64,000 nucleotides of DNA from Symsagittifera roscoffensis (GCF_963678635.1 NC_087063.1:11380368-11444367); one strand, 5' to 3'; counted from the first letter of the stretch, positions 1 through 13,242 are shown. The notes: generated by a model from the sequence alone, not told the origin. Numbers and translations are program-made.

Positions 1-235
1 ACACAGACCAGAGGGCTCCCAATCCGGAGGGGTCATATATTTACTAATTCGGAGGGGTCCCAATCCGGAGGGGTCTTATATTTACTAATTCGGAGGGGTC
101 CCAATCCGGAGGGGTGTAAATTTTGTTAGTCCGGAAGTGTCATATTTTTTTCCCAATCCGGAGGGGTCTAAGTTTTGCTAGTACGGAAGGGTCCTATTTT
201 TGCCAATCCGGAGGGGTATTATTTTATTAAAAGAC
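1..235. repeat. Imperfect tandem array of a CCGGAGGGGTC box
   Basis: The box AATCCGGAGGGGTC or a close variant recurs about ten times, separated by AT-rich spacers. The first units repeat with a period near 41 bp. The same box occurs once inside the 3' LTR of element A (about 29214-29228), so this array is probably an expanded piece of that element's 5' LTR or leader. The window begins inside it, so its left end is unknown. A related GGAGGGT array lies at the other end of the window. Confidence 0.75.
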
Positions 236-475
236 TTAGGTAAACAGAAGAAAGACTACAGTGAGAGGTATTAGGTTATTAGCAGACAGGCTAGGAATCA
301 GTGACTGCACTGGTAACTTGCCTTTCAATAAAAACAAGACCACAGACAAAACAGGTCCGAACTCGGATATTCGCGACACTAAGTCTAAACTAAAAAGAGA
401 GTAATTCATTGGTGTGGATTGAAACCCAATACGTTTTTGTGAAAAGTGACTGCCTTGAGGATTTTATTAGCTCTA

Positions 476-640
476 GCTCGGGCAGTCCGAAGGCAGATAG
501 GTAACACAGTACTCGGTGGGTGCAATAGACGCCCACTTGAGAAAATTACTGCCTTCAAAGTTTTGCCTGTTTGGTGCAGCACCAGGCAGGGGAAGCTTTT
601 TCTTTAAAAAATAAGTTCGACTATTGTACTGCGACCGACT
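476..640 (+). other. Structured leader segment, unit 1
   Basis: This non-coding leader holds two inverted repeats. GTGGGTG at 516-522 pairs with CGCCCAC at 530-536. A second hairpin at 564-588 has arms TGCC and TGGTGC around a single A, with a small bulge. A run GGGGAAGCTTTTTCTTTAAA follows. The same order of signals appears on the - strand at 63301-63700 in a divergent relative, which argues for function in the RNA (packaging, dimerisation, primer annealing or translation). Which of these applies is not shown. Confidence 0.6.
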
Positions 641-1004
641 AAAAGTACAAGACACATACGTTTTATTTTATATAGAGGTATTCATATTCTGTCATTATAT
701 ATATTTTTTTGTTTTTGGTTTTAAAATCAACATAAACTGTGCTTGATTGGGTAGTGAGTACACTATCTTTTAAATTGACTGATAACATCATATTGTGCTA
801 GTTCTCAAATCTTACGACCGATAATCGGTTAGTGTGAATGAATTATATACAAACTGTACTCTGATAACATACAGGGATTCGTGGTCACTATTTTATAGAA
901 TCTTGTGAAATTTATTGTGTTGTGTCATTATTATTGGTGGTCAAACTATAACGTCACTAGCAATCGAATTAAGTGTATAGGCATTAGGAAGTGACAAATT
1001 GAGA

Positions 1005-4000
1005 ATGAGTCTAGGCAAGTCAAGGATACCTAAACGGGGTAATAGCTCTAGGAAATTCATACCTAAAAAGCAAAGAAGAACAACGACCGATCCTTTTGTG
1101 GATTGGATCAAACGAGCCCGGACCGACAAAGGGGAGACGGTTTCAGGCAGAATGGTTGAAACAAGGAGTCAGAAGACCTCAGAAGAGCGAAAAAAACTGT
1201 TAGAAGTGGAGGTCAATACGGACCATGCCATGAACGACAACCAGGAAGTACATGGACTGGAAGGGAGAGGCAGAAGGCTGGCGAGTGAATCTACTCCGGT
1301 AGAACAAGGCCATGATTTTGCCACTTCCACCGGGACATTAGATCGAGAGGAGATGTCGGAACTGTCCGACATCTCAACTGAAATAGCGGCAACTAGAAGA
1401 TCTCCAACAGACAACACTATGATGGCAGGCGGAACTGAGAAACAAACAACGTCATCATCGTTCTCAGAAAGAATGAGGAACACCTTAGGAAACATCTTTC
1501 CATTCACCATGGGAGGGGGCGCAGGAAATGAAGGTGAATCCCAGGAAAAGGAGGACGAAGAAGAGCAAGTGGACTTTGGGTCTCAAGTCAGCCTCAATAG
1601 TTCGACCCAGGAGAATGAGGCATACGTCGGAAGAGAGACTGGAACCATGGACAAATTTGGTGTGGTGAGAACGATAAGCAAAGAGGTAAACACACCGGGC
1701 CAGTCGAGAGGCTTCGCGATTATGACAAACTCAGAGCCGCAAACTGGGGAGAGTAGAAACAGAGGGCTAGGCAACGCATTGGCGGATCCTGAGGTGGATA
1801 ATGAAAAGACGTCGAGGCAGAGAGTCAAGGCCCGAATCTCGACCAGCACGAAGCTACCTGGGACCGACAGGGTTACACCGCCACTAGTGATGCCACTCGT
1901 GGATAACGGGGCAGCACTAGAAGAAGCCTTAAGCAACATAGTGGACGGTTTAGGAGAACAAAATGAACAGATGTCCCATAAGAATGAGTGAACTAGAAAG
2001 GGCAGTTCACATTGAAAGAGAAAGTCTGCGGGCAGAAATAAACCGCAATAGACAAGAAGTTGGTAGAAGCAAAAAACGCTTGAAAGAAAGAACGGATGAG
2101 CATATGGCGAAGAACTTGTCGCGAATGACAAGAGAAGCGGAACAGCGAGAGTTACGCTTAAGAGACGACATGGAGAAGTTAAGAATTCAGCAAGAGCAGT
2201 CTCTTGGGACTCTTGACACAAAGATAGTTGCGATGATGGCGAGGCGAACTCAGGCTATCATGGATAGGTTGGACGGGCTACTAAGCAGCAAGAGTGGACC
2301 AAAAGAAGGGGAACCGAATTCGGGAGGTCCCAGCAGGGAGCCGAAGGTGAACTTCAATGATCATCAAAAGAGGAGGACGTATGGATCCACTAGAGGCAGG
2401 GGCAGTTCATCAGGCTATGCCACAAGGGATAATAGAACATGAGGCCCAAACAATAGAGCAAATTCAACAGGGAACAGACAGACCTCTAATGAACGACCAA
2501 CGCAAGGCACACATGCGACTGGGAGAAGTGATTCCGGTAACAGAGGGCATGCAAGCCCGGGGAGGAGTCATGTGGGCCAAGGGGGAACACTCACGGCGAT
2601 TCGGATTGCAGGGATGCACCGCATACAGAGCCTTTGACAAGGTGTGAGGACACTCAGGCGGGACACTCAAGGGATGCTACGGCAATGGCCACAGCCTTTG
2701 AACCCCTAAACAGGTCTTTGGAGACATTCCTTACAAGGTTATCCAGAACCAATGAACGCAGTGAGAAGTCCAGAAGAGTCTTTAAGAAACCAAGATGCTA
2801 TAAAGATGAATCTGATGGCTGTATTGATACCTGGATAGAGGTAATGAAGCTGCATTTCGAGGAAGAGGACTTGTCGGAGAGACAGGAATGCAGTGCGCTC
2901 ACCAGTAACTTGGAAGGGACAGCCCTGAACTGTGTCATGGCCAAGAAGCAATATCAGCGTGACACAGCTGAGAAAATCTTCGAAATCTTGTTAAACCGTT
3001 TCGGATCAGGGGTGCAGGGGCACCAAGCGATGATGCGCTTCGAGAAACGGAGGCAACGAGAAGATGAAACGATAGACAAGTTTCTCGATGACTTGGAAAT
3101 GCTGAGAAGACGCAGCCAACCGGATGAGTCAAACCGAAGGATGAACCTGCCGTAGCCTCAAAATTCATCGATGGTGTGAAGAATGATTAACTTCGAACAA
3201 TGCTAGCAACGCATTACACACCACTATCAACCAATGCGCCAACACCAGAGGAGTTGAGGCTCAAGTCAAAAGGGTATCTTTTGTTGAAACCTCCTTCGAG
3301 ATCTGGATACTACAAGAACAATTATGGCAATTTTAACAACGGACCGGCAAACCAAGGGAACAATTGGTACAAACCGAGGGATGATATGGACAAGAGACGC
3401 TCTTGTGCCAATTACAGTTCAACGGACCATCATGTGTCAGCATGCCCAACTTACAAACAAGGCATGAAAGCAATAGGCTTTAGCCTCGAGGAAGAAGATG
3501 CGTCAGAATTGGACCATGAGGATTTCATGAGAGGAGTAATTGCAAAATTCGGCCCGAGGTGTTTCTTTTGCAACTTGGAAGGTCATTTTAAATCAGATTG
3601 TCCGCAATTCTGGGATGCAGTGGCAGACATCAAGCATCCAAGGCATGAAAAAGCTTTGTCAGGAGTGAAAGCCAGCAAGGCTCGCCTGTTGAGTGAAGCG
3701 GAGGCACGCAGAAGAGATAAAACTCAAGAGCTGGCGGCAAAGAAAATGCAAGCGGTAACAGAAGAGACACGTGAACCGGAACCAGCAACTGCGGCCGATG
3801 ATTTCAAGATTGATTATAGGGCAGCCGCGAGGGATGCTCTAAATAGAGTGCAGCAGGAACTGGTGACGAAAGAGATCGAACAAAAAGTGAAGCTTGAACT
3901 GGAGAATGAGAAACTTCAGGAGCAACTGAATACATTCGAAACCAAAGCACCAAGCAGTTTGAGCATGAAACTTAATGTGATCTCCGGTCAGAGGTTCGGC

Positions 4001-4201
4001 ATGGTGCCGCAAGGAAGCAAGATACAGTCGATAATCTCAGTGGCTGGACATCAGGTAATCAGAAATTTGAGTGAACCATCCGAGTTCACTTTGATGCATT
4101 TGGACACATATGCAGATTATCTGAGGCAGGTGGAGCCACGCACCGAGTCGAGAGCTGTGCGAGCACTACTAACAACGGGTGGCCCTCGCATGAAGAACTT
4201 A
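1005..4201 (+). pseudogene. gag: gag pseudogene, tandem unit 1
   Basis: This is a degenerate Gag copy. The first ATG of the open frame is 1005; the upstream TTG at 999 is unlikely to be a start. The frame breaks near 1990 and again near 2630, both shared with units 2 and 3. It carries its own stop at 2440 (TGG to TGA), a 1-nt loss near 3152 and a stop at 3188. Parts visible are a basic N-terminus, a long acidic Ser/Thr-rich region, a coiled-coil-like stretch, an Arg/Gly/Ser-rich linker, a retrotransposon Gag capsid-like domain (2700-3190) and two CCHC knuckles. In the first knuckle the second Cys is Tyr (about 3415). The frame then reads through into leader DNA. Confidence 0.85.
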
Positions 4202-4499
4202 GCTAGTACGGAAGGGTCCTATTTTTGCCAATCCGGAGGGGTATTATTTTATTAAAAGACTTAGGTAAACAGAAGAAATACTACAGTGAGAGGTATTAGG
4301 CTATTAGCAGACAGGCTAGGAATCAGTGACTGCACTGGTAACTTGCCTTTCAATAAAAACAAGACCACAGACAAAACAGGTCCGAACTCGGATATTCGCG
4401 ACACTAAGTCTAAACTAAAAAGAGAGTAATTCATTGGTTTGGATTGAAACCCAATACGTTTTTGTGAAAAGTGACTGCCCTGAGGATTTTATTAGCTCT

Positions 4500-4664
4500 A
4501 GCTCGGGCAGTCCGAAGGCAGATAGGTAACACAGTACTCGGTGGGTGCAATAGACGCCCACTTGAGAAAATTACTGCCTTCAAAGTTTTGCCTGTTTGGT
4601 GCAGCACCAGGCAGGGGAAGCTTTTTCTTTAAAAAATAAGTTCGACTATTGTACTGCGACCGAC
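4500..4664 (+). other. Structured leader segment, unit 2
   Basis: This is a nearly identical repeat of the leader hairpins described at 476-640, carried in tandem unit 2. Both hairpin arms are unchanged. Confidence 0.55.
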
Positions 4665-5028
4665 TAAAAGTTCAATACACATACGTTTTTTTTATATAGA
4701 GGTATTCATATTCTGTCATTATATATATTTTTTTGTTTTTGGTTTTAAAATCAACATAAACTGTGCTTGATTGGGTAGTGAGTACACTATCTTTTAAATT
4801 GACTGATAACATCATATTGTGCTAGTTCTCAAATCTTACGACCGATAATCGGTTAGTGTGAATGAATTATATACAAACTGTACTCTGATAACATACAGGG
4901 ATTCGTGGTCACTATTTTATAGAATCTTGTGAAATTTATTGTGTTGTGTCATTATTATTGGTGGTCAAACTATAACGTCACTAGCAATCGAATTAAGTGT
5001 ATAGGCATTAGGAAGTGACAAATTGAGA

Positions 5029-8000
5029 ATGAGTCTAGGCAAGTCAAGGATACCTAAACGGGGTAATAGCTCTAGGAAATTCATACCTAAAAAGCAAAGA
5101 AGAACAACGACCGATCCTTTTGTGGATTGGATCAAACGAGCCCGGACCGACAAAAAGGAGACGGTTTCAGGCAGAATGGTTGAAACAAGGAGTCAGAAGA
5201 CCTCAGAAGAGCGAAAAAAACTGTTAGAAGTGGAGGTCAATACGGACCATGCCATGAACGACAACCAGGAAGTACATGGACTGGAAGGGAGAGGCAGAAG
5301 GCTGGCGAGTGAATCTACTCCGGTAGAACAAGGCCATGATTTTGCCACTTCCACCGGGACATTAGATCGAGAGGAGATGTCGGAACTGTCCGACATCTCA
5401 ACTGAAATAGCGGCAACTAGAACATCTCCAACAGACAACACTATGATGGCAGGCGGAACTGAGAAACAAACAACGTCATCATCGTTCTCAGAAAGAATGA
5501 GGAACACCTTAGGAAACATCTTTCCATTCACCATGGGAGGGGGCGCAGGAAATGAAGGTGAATCCCAGGAAAAGGAGGACGAAGAAGAGCAAGTGGAGTT
5601 TGGGTCTCAAGTGAGCCTCAATAGTTCGACCCAGGAGAATGAGGCATACGTCGGAAGAGAGACTGGAACCATGGACAAATTTGGTGTGGTGAGAACGATA
5701 AGCAAAGAGGTAAACACACCGGGCCAGTCGAGAGGCTTCGCGATTATGACAAACTCAGAGCCGCAAACTGGGGAGAGTAGAAACAGAGGGCTAGGCAACG
5801 CATTGGCGGATCCTGAGGTGGATAATGAAAAGACGTCGAGGCAGAGAGTCAAGGCCCGAATCTCGACCAGCACGAAGCTACCTGGGACCGACAGGGTTAC
5901 ACCGCCACTAGTGATGCCACTCGTGGATAACGGGGCAGCACTAGAAGAAGCCTTAAGCAACATAGTGGACGGTTTAGGAGAACAAAATGAACAGATGTCC
6001 CATAAGAATGAGTGAACTAGAAAGGGCAGTTCACATTGAAAGAGAAAGTCTGCGGGCAGAAATAAACCGCAATAGACAAGAAGTTGGTAGGAGCGAAAAA
6101 CGCTTGAAAGAAAGAACGGATGAGCATATGGCGAAGAACTTGTCGCGAATGACAAGAGAAGCGGAACAGCGAGAGTTACGCTTAAGAGACGACATGGAGA
6201 AGTTAAGAATTCAGCAAGAGCAGTCTCTTGGGACTCTTGACACAAAGATAGACGCGATGATGGCGAGGCTACTAAGCAGCAAGAGTGGACCAAAAGAAGG
6301 GGAACCGAATTCGGGAGGTCCCAGCAGGGAGCCGAAGGTGAACTTCAATGATCATCAAAAGAGGAGGACGTATGGATCCACTAGAGGCAGGGGCAGTTCA
6401 TCAGGCTATGCCACAAGGGATAATAGAACATGGGGCCCGAACAGTAGAGCAAGTTCAACGGGGAACAGACAGACCTCTAATGAACGACCAACGCAAGGCA
6501 CACATGCGACTGGGAGAAGTGATTCCGGTAACAGAGGGCATGCAAGCCCGGGGAGGAGTCATGTGGGCCAAGGGGGAACACTCACGGCGATTCGGATTGC
6601 AGGGATGCACCGCATACAGAGCCTTTGACAAGGTGTGAGGACACTCAGGCGGGACACTCAAGGGATGCTACGGCAATGGCCACAGCCTTTGAACCCCTAA
6701 ACAGGTCTTTGGAGACATTCCTTACAAGGTTATCCAGAACCAATGAACGCAGTGAGAAGTCCAGAAGAGTCTTTAAGAAACCAAGATGCTATAAAGATGA
6801 ATCTGATGGCTGTATTGATACCTGGATAGAGGTAATGAAGCTGCATTTCGAGGAAGAGGACTTGTCGGAGAGACAGGAATGCAGTGCGCTCACCAGTAAC
6901 TTGGAAGGGACAGCCCTGAACTGTGTCATGGCCAAGAAGCAATATCAGCGTGACACAGCTGAGAAAATCTTCGAAATCTTGTTAAACCGTTTCGGATCAG
7001 GGGTGCAGGGGCACCAAGCGATGATGCGCTTCGAGAAACGGAGGCAACGAGAAGATGAAACGATAGACAAGTTTCTCGATGACTTGGAAATGCTGAGAAG
7101 ACGCAGCCAACCGGATGAGTCAAACCGAAGGATGAACCTGGCCGTAGCCTCAAAATTCATCGATGGTGTGAAGAATGATGAACTTCGAACAATGCTAGCA
7201 ACGCATTACACACCACTATCAACCAATGCGCCAACACCAGAGGAGTTGAGGCTCAAGTCAAAAGGGTATCTTTTGTTGAAACCTCCTTCGAGATCTGGAT
7301 ACTACAAGAACAATTATGGCAATTTTAACAACGGACCGGCAAACCAAGGGAACAATTGGTACAAACCGAGGGATGATATGGACAAGAGACGCTCTTGTGC
7401 CAATTGCAGTTCAACGGACCATCATGTGTCAGCATGCCGAACTTACAAACAAGGCATGAAAGCAATAGGCTTTAGCCTCGAGGACGAAGATGCGTCAGAA
7501 TTGGACCATGAGGATTTTATGAGAGGAGTAATTGCGAAATTCGGCCAGAGGTGTTTCTTTTGCAACTTGGAAGGTCATTTTAAATCAGATTGTCCGCAAT
7601 TCTGGGATGCAGTGGCAGACATCAAGCATCCAAGGCATGAAGAAGCTTTGTCAGGAGTGAAAGCCAGCAAGGCTCGCCTGTTGAGTGAAGCGGAGGCACG
7701 CAGAAAAGATAAAACTCAAGAGCTGGCGGCAAAAAAATGCAAGCGGTAACAGAAGAGACACGTGAACCGGAACCAGCAACTGCGGCCGATGACTTCAAGA
7801 TTGATTATAGGGCAGCCGCGAGGGATGCTCTAAATAGATTGCAGCAGGAACTGGTACCGAAAGAGATCGAACAAAAAGTGAAACTTGAACTGGAGAATGA
7901 GAAACTTCAGGAGCAACTGAATACCTTCGAAGCAACGGAGTTCGAAGAAACCAAAGCACCAAGCAGTTTGAGCATGAAACTTAATGTGATCTCCGGTCAG

Positions 8001-8210
8001 AGGTTCGGCATGGTGCCGCAAGGAAGCAAGATACAGTCGATAATCTCAGTGGCTGGACATCAGGTAATCAGAAATTTGAGTGAACCATCCGAGTTCACTT
8101 TGATGCATTTGGACACATATGCAGGTTAGCTGAGGCAGGTGGAGCCACGCACCGAGTCGAGAGCTGTGCGAGCACTACTAACAACGGGTGGCCCTCGCAT
8201 GAAGAACTTA
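5029..8210 (+). pseudogene. gag: gag pseudogene, tandem unit 2
   Basis: This is the second tandem Gag copy, with its ATG at 5029. It shares the frame breaks of unit 1 (near 6013 and 6626). It also has a private 33-bp deletion in the coiled-coil region and a 1-nt frame slip in an A-run at 7735. The capsid-like domain is open from 6625, and both CCHC knuckles (CX2CX4HX4C) are intact here. The sequence ends at the tandem joint at 8210 instead of entering protease, so this copy cannot make a Gag-Pol. Confidence 0.85.
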
Positions 8211-8507
8211 GCTAGTACGGAAGGGTCCTATTTTTGCCAATCCGGAGGGGTATTATTTTGTTAAAAGACTTAGGTAAACAGAAGAAAGACTACAGTGAGA
8301 GGTATTAGGTTATTAGCAGACAGGCTAGGAATCAGTGACTGCACTGGTAACTTGCCTTTCAATAAAAACAAGACCACAGACAAAACAAGTCCGAACTCGG
8401 ATATTTGCGACACTAAGTCTAAACTAAAAAGAGAGTAATTCATTGGTGTGGATTGAAACCCAATACGTTTTTGTGAAAAGTGACTGCCCTGAGGATTTTA
8501 GTAGCTC

Positions 8508-8690
8508 TAGTTCGGGCAGTCCGAAGGCAGATAGGTAACACAGTACTCGGTGGGTGCAATAGACGCCCACATGAGAAAATTACTGCCTTCAAAGTTTTGC
8601 CTGTTTGGTGCAGCACCAGGCAGGGGAAGCTTTTTCTTTAAAAAATAAGTTCGACTATTGTACTGCGACCGACTAAAAGTACAATACACA
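8508..8690 (+). other. Structured leader segment, unit 3
   Basis: This is the third copy of the leader hairpins (compare 476-640), placed just upstream of the gag copy that joins pol. Confidence 0.55.
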
Positions 8691-9038
8691 TACGTTTTTT
8701 TTTATATAGAGGTATTCATATTCTGTCATTATATATATTTTTTTGTTTTTGGTTTTAAAATCAACATAAACTGTGCTTGATTGGGTAGTGAGTACACTAT
8801 CTTTTAAATTGACTGATAACATCATTTTGTGCTAGTTCTCAAATCTTAAGACCGATAATCGGTTAGTGTGAATAAATTATATACAAACTGTACTCTGATA
8901 ACATACAGGGATTCGTGGTCACTATTTTATAGAATCTTGTGAAATTTACTGTGTTGTGTCATTATTATTGGTGGTCAAACTATAACGTCACTAGCAATCG
9001 AATTAAGTGTATAGGCATTAGGAAGTGACAAATTGAGA

Positions 9039-10671
9039 ATGAGTCTAGGCAAGTCAAGGATACCTAAACGGGGTAATAGCTCTAGGAAATTCATACCTAA
9101 AAAGCAAAGAAGAACAACGACCGATCCTTTTGTGGATTGGATCAAACGAGCCCGGACCGACAAAAAGGAGACGGTTTCAGGCAGAATGGTTGAAACAAGG
9201 AGTCAGAAGACCTCAGAAGAGCGAAAAAAACTGTTAGAAGTGGAGGTCAATACGGACCATGCCATGAACGACAACCAGGAAGTACATGGACTGGAAGGGA
9301 GAGGCAGAAGGCTGGCGAGTGAATCTACTCCGGTAGAACAAGGCCATGATTTTGCCACTTCCACCGGGACATTAGATCGAGAGGAGATGTCGGAACTGTC
9401 CGACATCTCAACTGAAATAGCGGCAACTAGAACATCTCCAACAGACAACACTATGATGGCAGGCGGAACTGAGAAACAAACAACGTCATCATCGTTCTCA
9501 GAAAGAATGAGGAACACCTTAGGAAACATCTTTCCATTCACCATGGGAGGGTGCGCAGGAAATGAAGGTGAATCCCAGGAAAAGGAGGACGAAGAAGAGC
9601 AAGTGGAGTTTGGGTCTCAAGTGAGCCTCAATAGTTCGACCCAGGAGAATGAGGCATACGTCGGAAGAGAGACTGGAACCATGGACAAATTTGGTGTGGT
9701 GAGAACGATAAGCAAAGAGGTAAACACACCGGGCCAGTCGAGAGGCTTCGCGATTATGACAAACTCAGAGCCGCAAACTGGGGAGAGTAGAAACAGAGGG
9801 CTAGGCAACGCATTGGCGGATCCTGAGGTGGATAATGAAAAGACGTCGAGGCAGAGAGTCAAGGCCCGAATCTCGACCAGCACGAAGCTACCTGGGACCG
9901 ACAGGGTTACACCGCCACTAGTGATGCCACTCGTGGATAACGGGGCAGCACTAGAAGAAGCCTTAAGCAACATAGTGGACGGTTTAGGAGAACAAAATGA
10001 ACAGATGTCCCATAAGAATGAGTGAACTAGAAAGGGCAGTTCACATTGAAAGAGAAAGTCTGCGGGCAGAAATAAACCGCAATAGACAAGAAGTTGGTAG
10101 GAGCGAAAAACGCTTGAAAGAAAGAACGGATGAGCATATGGCGAAGAACTTGTCGCGAATGACAAGAGAAGCGGAACAGCGAGAGTTACGCTTAAGAGAC
10201 GACATGGAGAAGTTAAGAATTCAGCAAGAGCAGTCTCTTGGGACTCTTGACACAACGATAGACGCGATGATGGCGAGGCGAACTCAGGCTATCATGGATA
10301 GGTTGGACGGGCTACTAAGCAGCAAGAGTGGACCAAAAGAAGGGGAACCGAATTCGGGAGGTCCCAGCAGGGAGCCGAAGGTGAACTTCAATGATCATCA
10401 AAAGAGGAGGACGTATGGATTCACTAGAGGCAGGGGCAGTTCATCAGGCTATGCCACAAGGGATAATAGAACATGGGGCCCGAACAGTAGAGCAAGTTCA
10501 ACGGGGAACAGACAGACCTCTAATGAACGACCAACGCAAGGCACACATGCGACTGGGAGAAGTGATTCCGGTAACAGAGGGCATGCAAGCCCGGGGAGGA
10601 GTCATGTGGGCCAAGGGGGAACACTCACGGCGATTCGGATTGCAGGGATGCACCGCATACAGAGCCTTTGA
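9039..10671 (+). pseudogene. gag: Element A Gag N-terminal region
   Basis: This is the N-terminal half of Gag, starting at ATG 9039. The first frame (to 10025) is basic at the start, then rich in Ser, Thr, Glu and Asp, and probably disordered. A frame break near 10020 leads to the second frame (9997-10671), which is Glu/Arg-rich and coiled-coil-like and then Arg/Gly/Ser-rich like an RNA-binding linker. Element B reads through the equivalent of this break in one frame, so it is a mutation. It is present in all three tandem units and therefore predates the duplication. Domain function is inferred from position. Confidence 0.8.
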
Positions 10672-12500
10672 CAAGGTGTGAGGACACTCAGGCGGGACAC
10701 TCAAGGGATGCTACGACAATGGCCACAGCCTTTGAACCCCTAAACAGGTCTTTGGAGACATTCCTTACAAGGTTATCCAGAACCAATGAACGCAGTGAGA
10801 AGTCCAGAAGAGTCTTTAAGAAACCAAGATGCTATAAAGATGAATCTGATGGCTGTATTGATACCTGGATAGAGGTGATGAAGCTGCATTTCGAGGAAGA
10901 GGACTTGTCGGAGAGACAGGAATGCAGTGCGCTCACCAGTAACTTGGAAGGGACAGCCCTGAACTGTGTCATGGCCAAGAAGCAATATCAGCGTGACACA
11001 GCTGAGAAAATCTTCGAAATCTTGTTAAACCGTTTCGGATCAGGGGTACAGGGGCACCAAGCGATGATGCGCTTCGAGAAACGGAGGCAACGAGAAGATG
11101 AAACGATAGACAAGTTTCTCGATGACTTGGAAATGCTGAGAAGAGGCAGCCAACCGGATGAGTCAAACCGAATGATGAACCTGGCCGTAGCCTCAAAATT
11201 CATCAATGGTGTGAAGAATGAGGAACTTCGAACAATGCTAGCAACGCATTACACACCACTATCAACCAATGAGCCAACACCAGAGGAGTTGAGGCTCAAG
11301 TCAAAAGGTTATCTTTTGTTGAAACCTCCTTCGAGATCTGGATACTACAAGAACAATTATGGCAATTTTAACAACGGACCGGCAAACCAAGGGAACAATT
11401 GGTACAAACCGAGGGATGATATGGACAAGAGACGCTCTTGTGCCAATTGCAGTTCAACGGACCATCATGTGTCAGCATGCCCAACTTACAAACAAGGCAT
11501 GAAAGCAATAGGCTTTAGCCTCGAGGACGAAGATGCGTCAGAATTGGACCATGAGGATTCCATGAGAGAAGTAATTGCGAAATTCGGCCCGAGGTGTTTC
11601 TTTTGCAACTTGGAAGGTCATTTTAAATCAGATTGTCCGCAATTCTGGGATGCAGTGGCAGACATCAAGCATCGAAGGCATGAAGAAGCTTTGTCAGGAG
11701 TGAAAGCCAGCAAGGCTCGCCTGTTGAGTGAAGCGGAGGCACGCAGAAGAGATAAAACTCAAGAGCTGGCGGCAAAGAAAATGCAAGCGGTAACAGAAGA
11801 GACACGTGAACCGGAACCAGCAACTGCGGCCGATGACTTCAAGATTGATTATAGGGCAGCCGCGAGGGATGCTCTAAATAGAGTGCAGCAGGAACTGGTG
11901 ACGAAAGAGATCGAACAAAAAGTGAAAGTTGAACTGGAGAATGAGAAACTTCAGGAGCAACTGAATACCTTCGAAGCAACGGAGTTCGAAGAAACCAAAG
12001 CACCAAGCAGTTTGAGCATGAAACTTAATGTGATCTCCGGTCAGAGGTTTGGCATGGTGCCGCAATGAAGCAAGATACAGTCGATAATCTCAGTGGCTGG
12101 ACATCAGGTAATCAGAAATTTAAGTGAACCATCCGAGTTCACTTTGATGCATTTGGACACATATGCAGATTATCTGAGGCAGGTGGAGCCACGCACCGAG
12201 TCGAGAGCTGTGCGAGCACTACTAACAACGGGTGGCCCTCGCATGAAGAAACTTCATGGACGCTACCTAGAGGTCTATGGGCCGTATCAAGTAATGCTGA
12301 ACGTGGATGGAATCAGTATCTACACCAGGACTTATGTAACAACAGATGATGACCAAATGGGGCAGATCTATTTGGGTGAGGAGGAACTCAAAGTCCGCAG
12401 GATAGGCCATGACGCCATGATGGAACAAGATGCAGTAAACATTGGGTATGGAGCAGATGTGACCGCACATCTGCTCGACACCAACGGAACGAAAATCTGA
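10668..12500 (+). pseudogene. gag: Element A Gag capsid-like and nucleocapsid region
   Basis: An open stretch of 466 codons runs to 12068. It ends at a GGA-to-TGA nonsense change that units 1 and 2 lack, then continues in the same frame to 12500. The N-terminal part resembles the retrotransposon Gag (capsid) family, with the conserved string CIDTWIEVMKLHFEEE. Two zinc knuckles of the form CX2CX4HX4C follow (near 11448 and 11600), expected to bind genomic RNA. The region then runs in frame towards protease, which suggests Gag and Pol were once one frame. The next stop, at 12498, is a TCA-to-TGA type change relative to element B. Confidence 0.85.
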
Positions 12501-13196
12501 GTCACAGGGCTTCTGGACACAGGAGCGGTAGTGAGTGTGATGCCGATAAAAACTTGGGAAAGGATGGGCTTCGCGAGGGAAGATCTAATTCCAACGAATC
12601 TCCGACTGGCCGCCGCCAATCGAGGAGCCATTTACGTAGCCGGAAGAACACCAATAACGGTCCTCCACATGGGAGGAAGGGATCTTTGGATGAGCTTCCT
12701 GGTGGTAGAGAATTTGGACGACGCCGACCAATTCATCTTGGGCAGAGATTTTGTCAGGAATTTTGACGTGATGATTGACTTGAACAACGGTCTGATACGG
12801 ATTAGAAACCCGGACCGGAAGTATGTTAAAAGACCAATTAATAGGATAATAACAGACGAAAACAAGGTACTAATTTTTTTAGATAGAAAAGTAAAACTAC
12901 AGCCAGGACAAGCTGTGGTGGCAATTTTTAGAATGAGAAATTTGAGTTCGTTAAGTGATAGTAAACAGGTTTGCTTAATACCGAATCCAAATAGTCAGAG
13001 TTCGGTGATTTTAGGCCGGAGCTTCTCGTTAACGCGAAACGGACTGTGTGTCAGTGTGTTATTGAACACACTGGACACCACGGTTTCAATCCAGCGTGGA
13101 AAGAAGCTTGGTTACGCTTTGCCGATGAGGACCGACTATGAGGAGACTCAAAACTTGAAGAAACATAGTGTGAAAGACTCTTTATCATGCCAATAA
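12501..13196 (+). pseudogene. pol: Element A aspartic protease region
   Basis: This is a retropepsin-type protease. The catalytic motif LDTGAVVSVMP lies just upstream of and across 12531, and the second signature ILGRDF follows near 12740. It is expected to cleave the Gag-Pol polyprotein. The frame continues about 130 residues past the protease into a linker and is lost near 13195, before the RT. It is in frame with the upstream nucleocapsid segment. Relative to element B the Asp-Thr-Gly triad is preserved, but no intact precursor can be made. Confidence 0.85.
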
Positions 13197-13242
13197 AGAT
13201 AAAATTTTAAAGAGGATTAATGAATTAAAATCTATTCATAAA

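Larger units (their letters stand above)
177..12244 (+). repeat. Tandem array of about 4-kb leader-gag units
   Basis: Three head-to-tail units start at the same sequence (GCTAGTACGGAAGGGTCC) at 177, 4202 and 8211, giving periods of 4025 and 4009 bp. Each holds the element A leader and gag up to the codons after the CCHC knuckles. In units 1 and 2 the gag sequence then jumps back into leader DNA, near 4201 and 8210. Only unit 3 continues into protease and the rest of pol. The units differ by scattered substitutions, a 33-bp deletion in unit 2 (near 6268) and an 18-bp deletion in unit 1 (near 3942). The joints show only a few bases of shared sequence. Confidence 0.93.

Noticed and set aside
1169-2221. 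Antisense frames of 60-230 codons opposite gag (also 5193-6293 and 9203-10255)
   Set aside because: They mirror the codon pattern of the sense frame and carry no recognisable domain.
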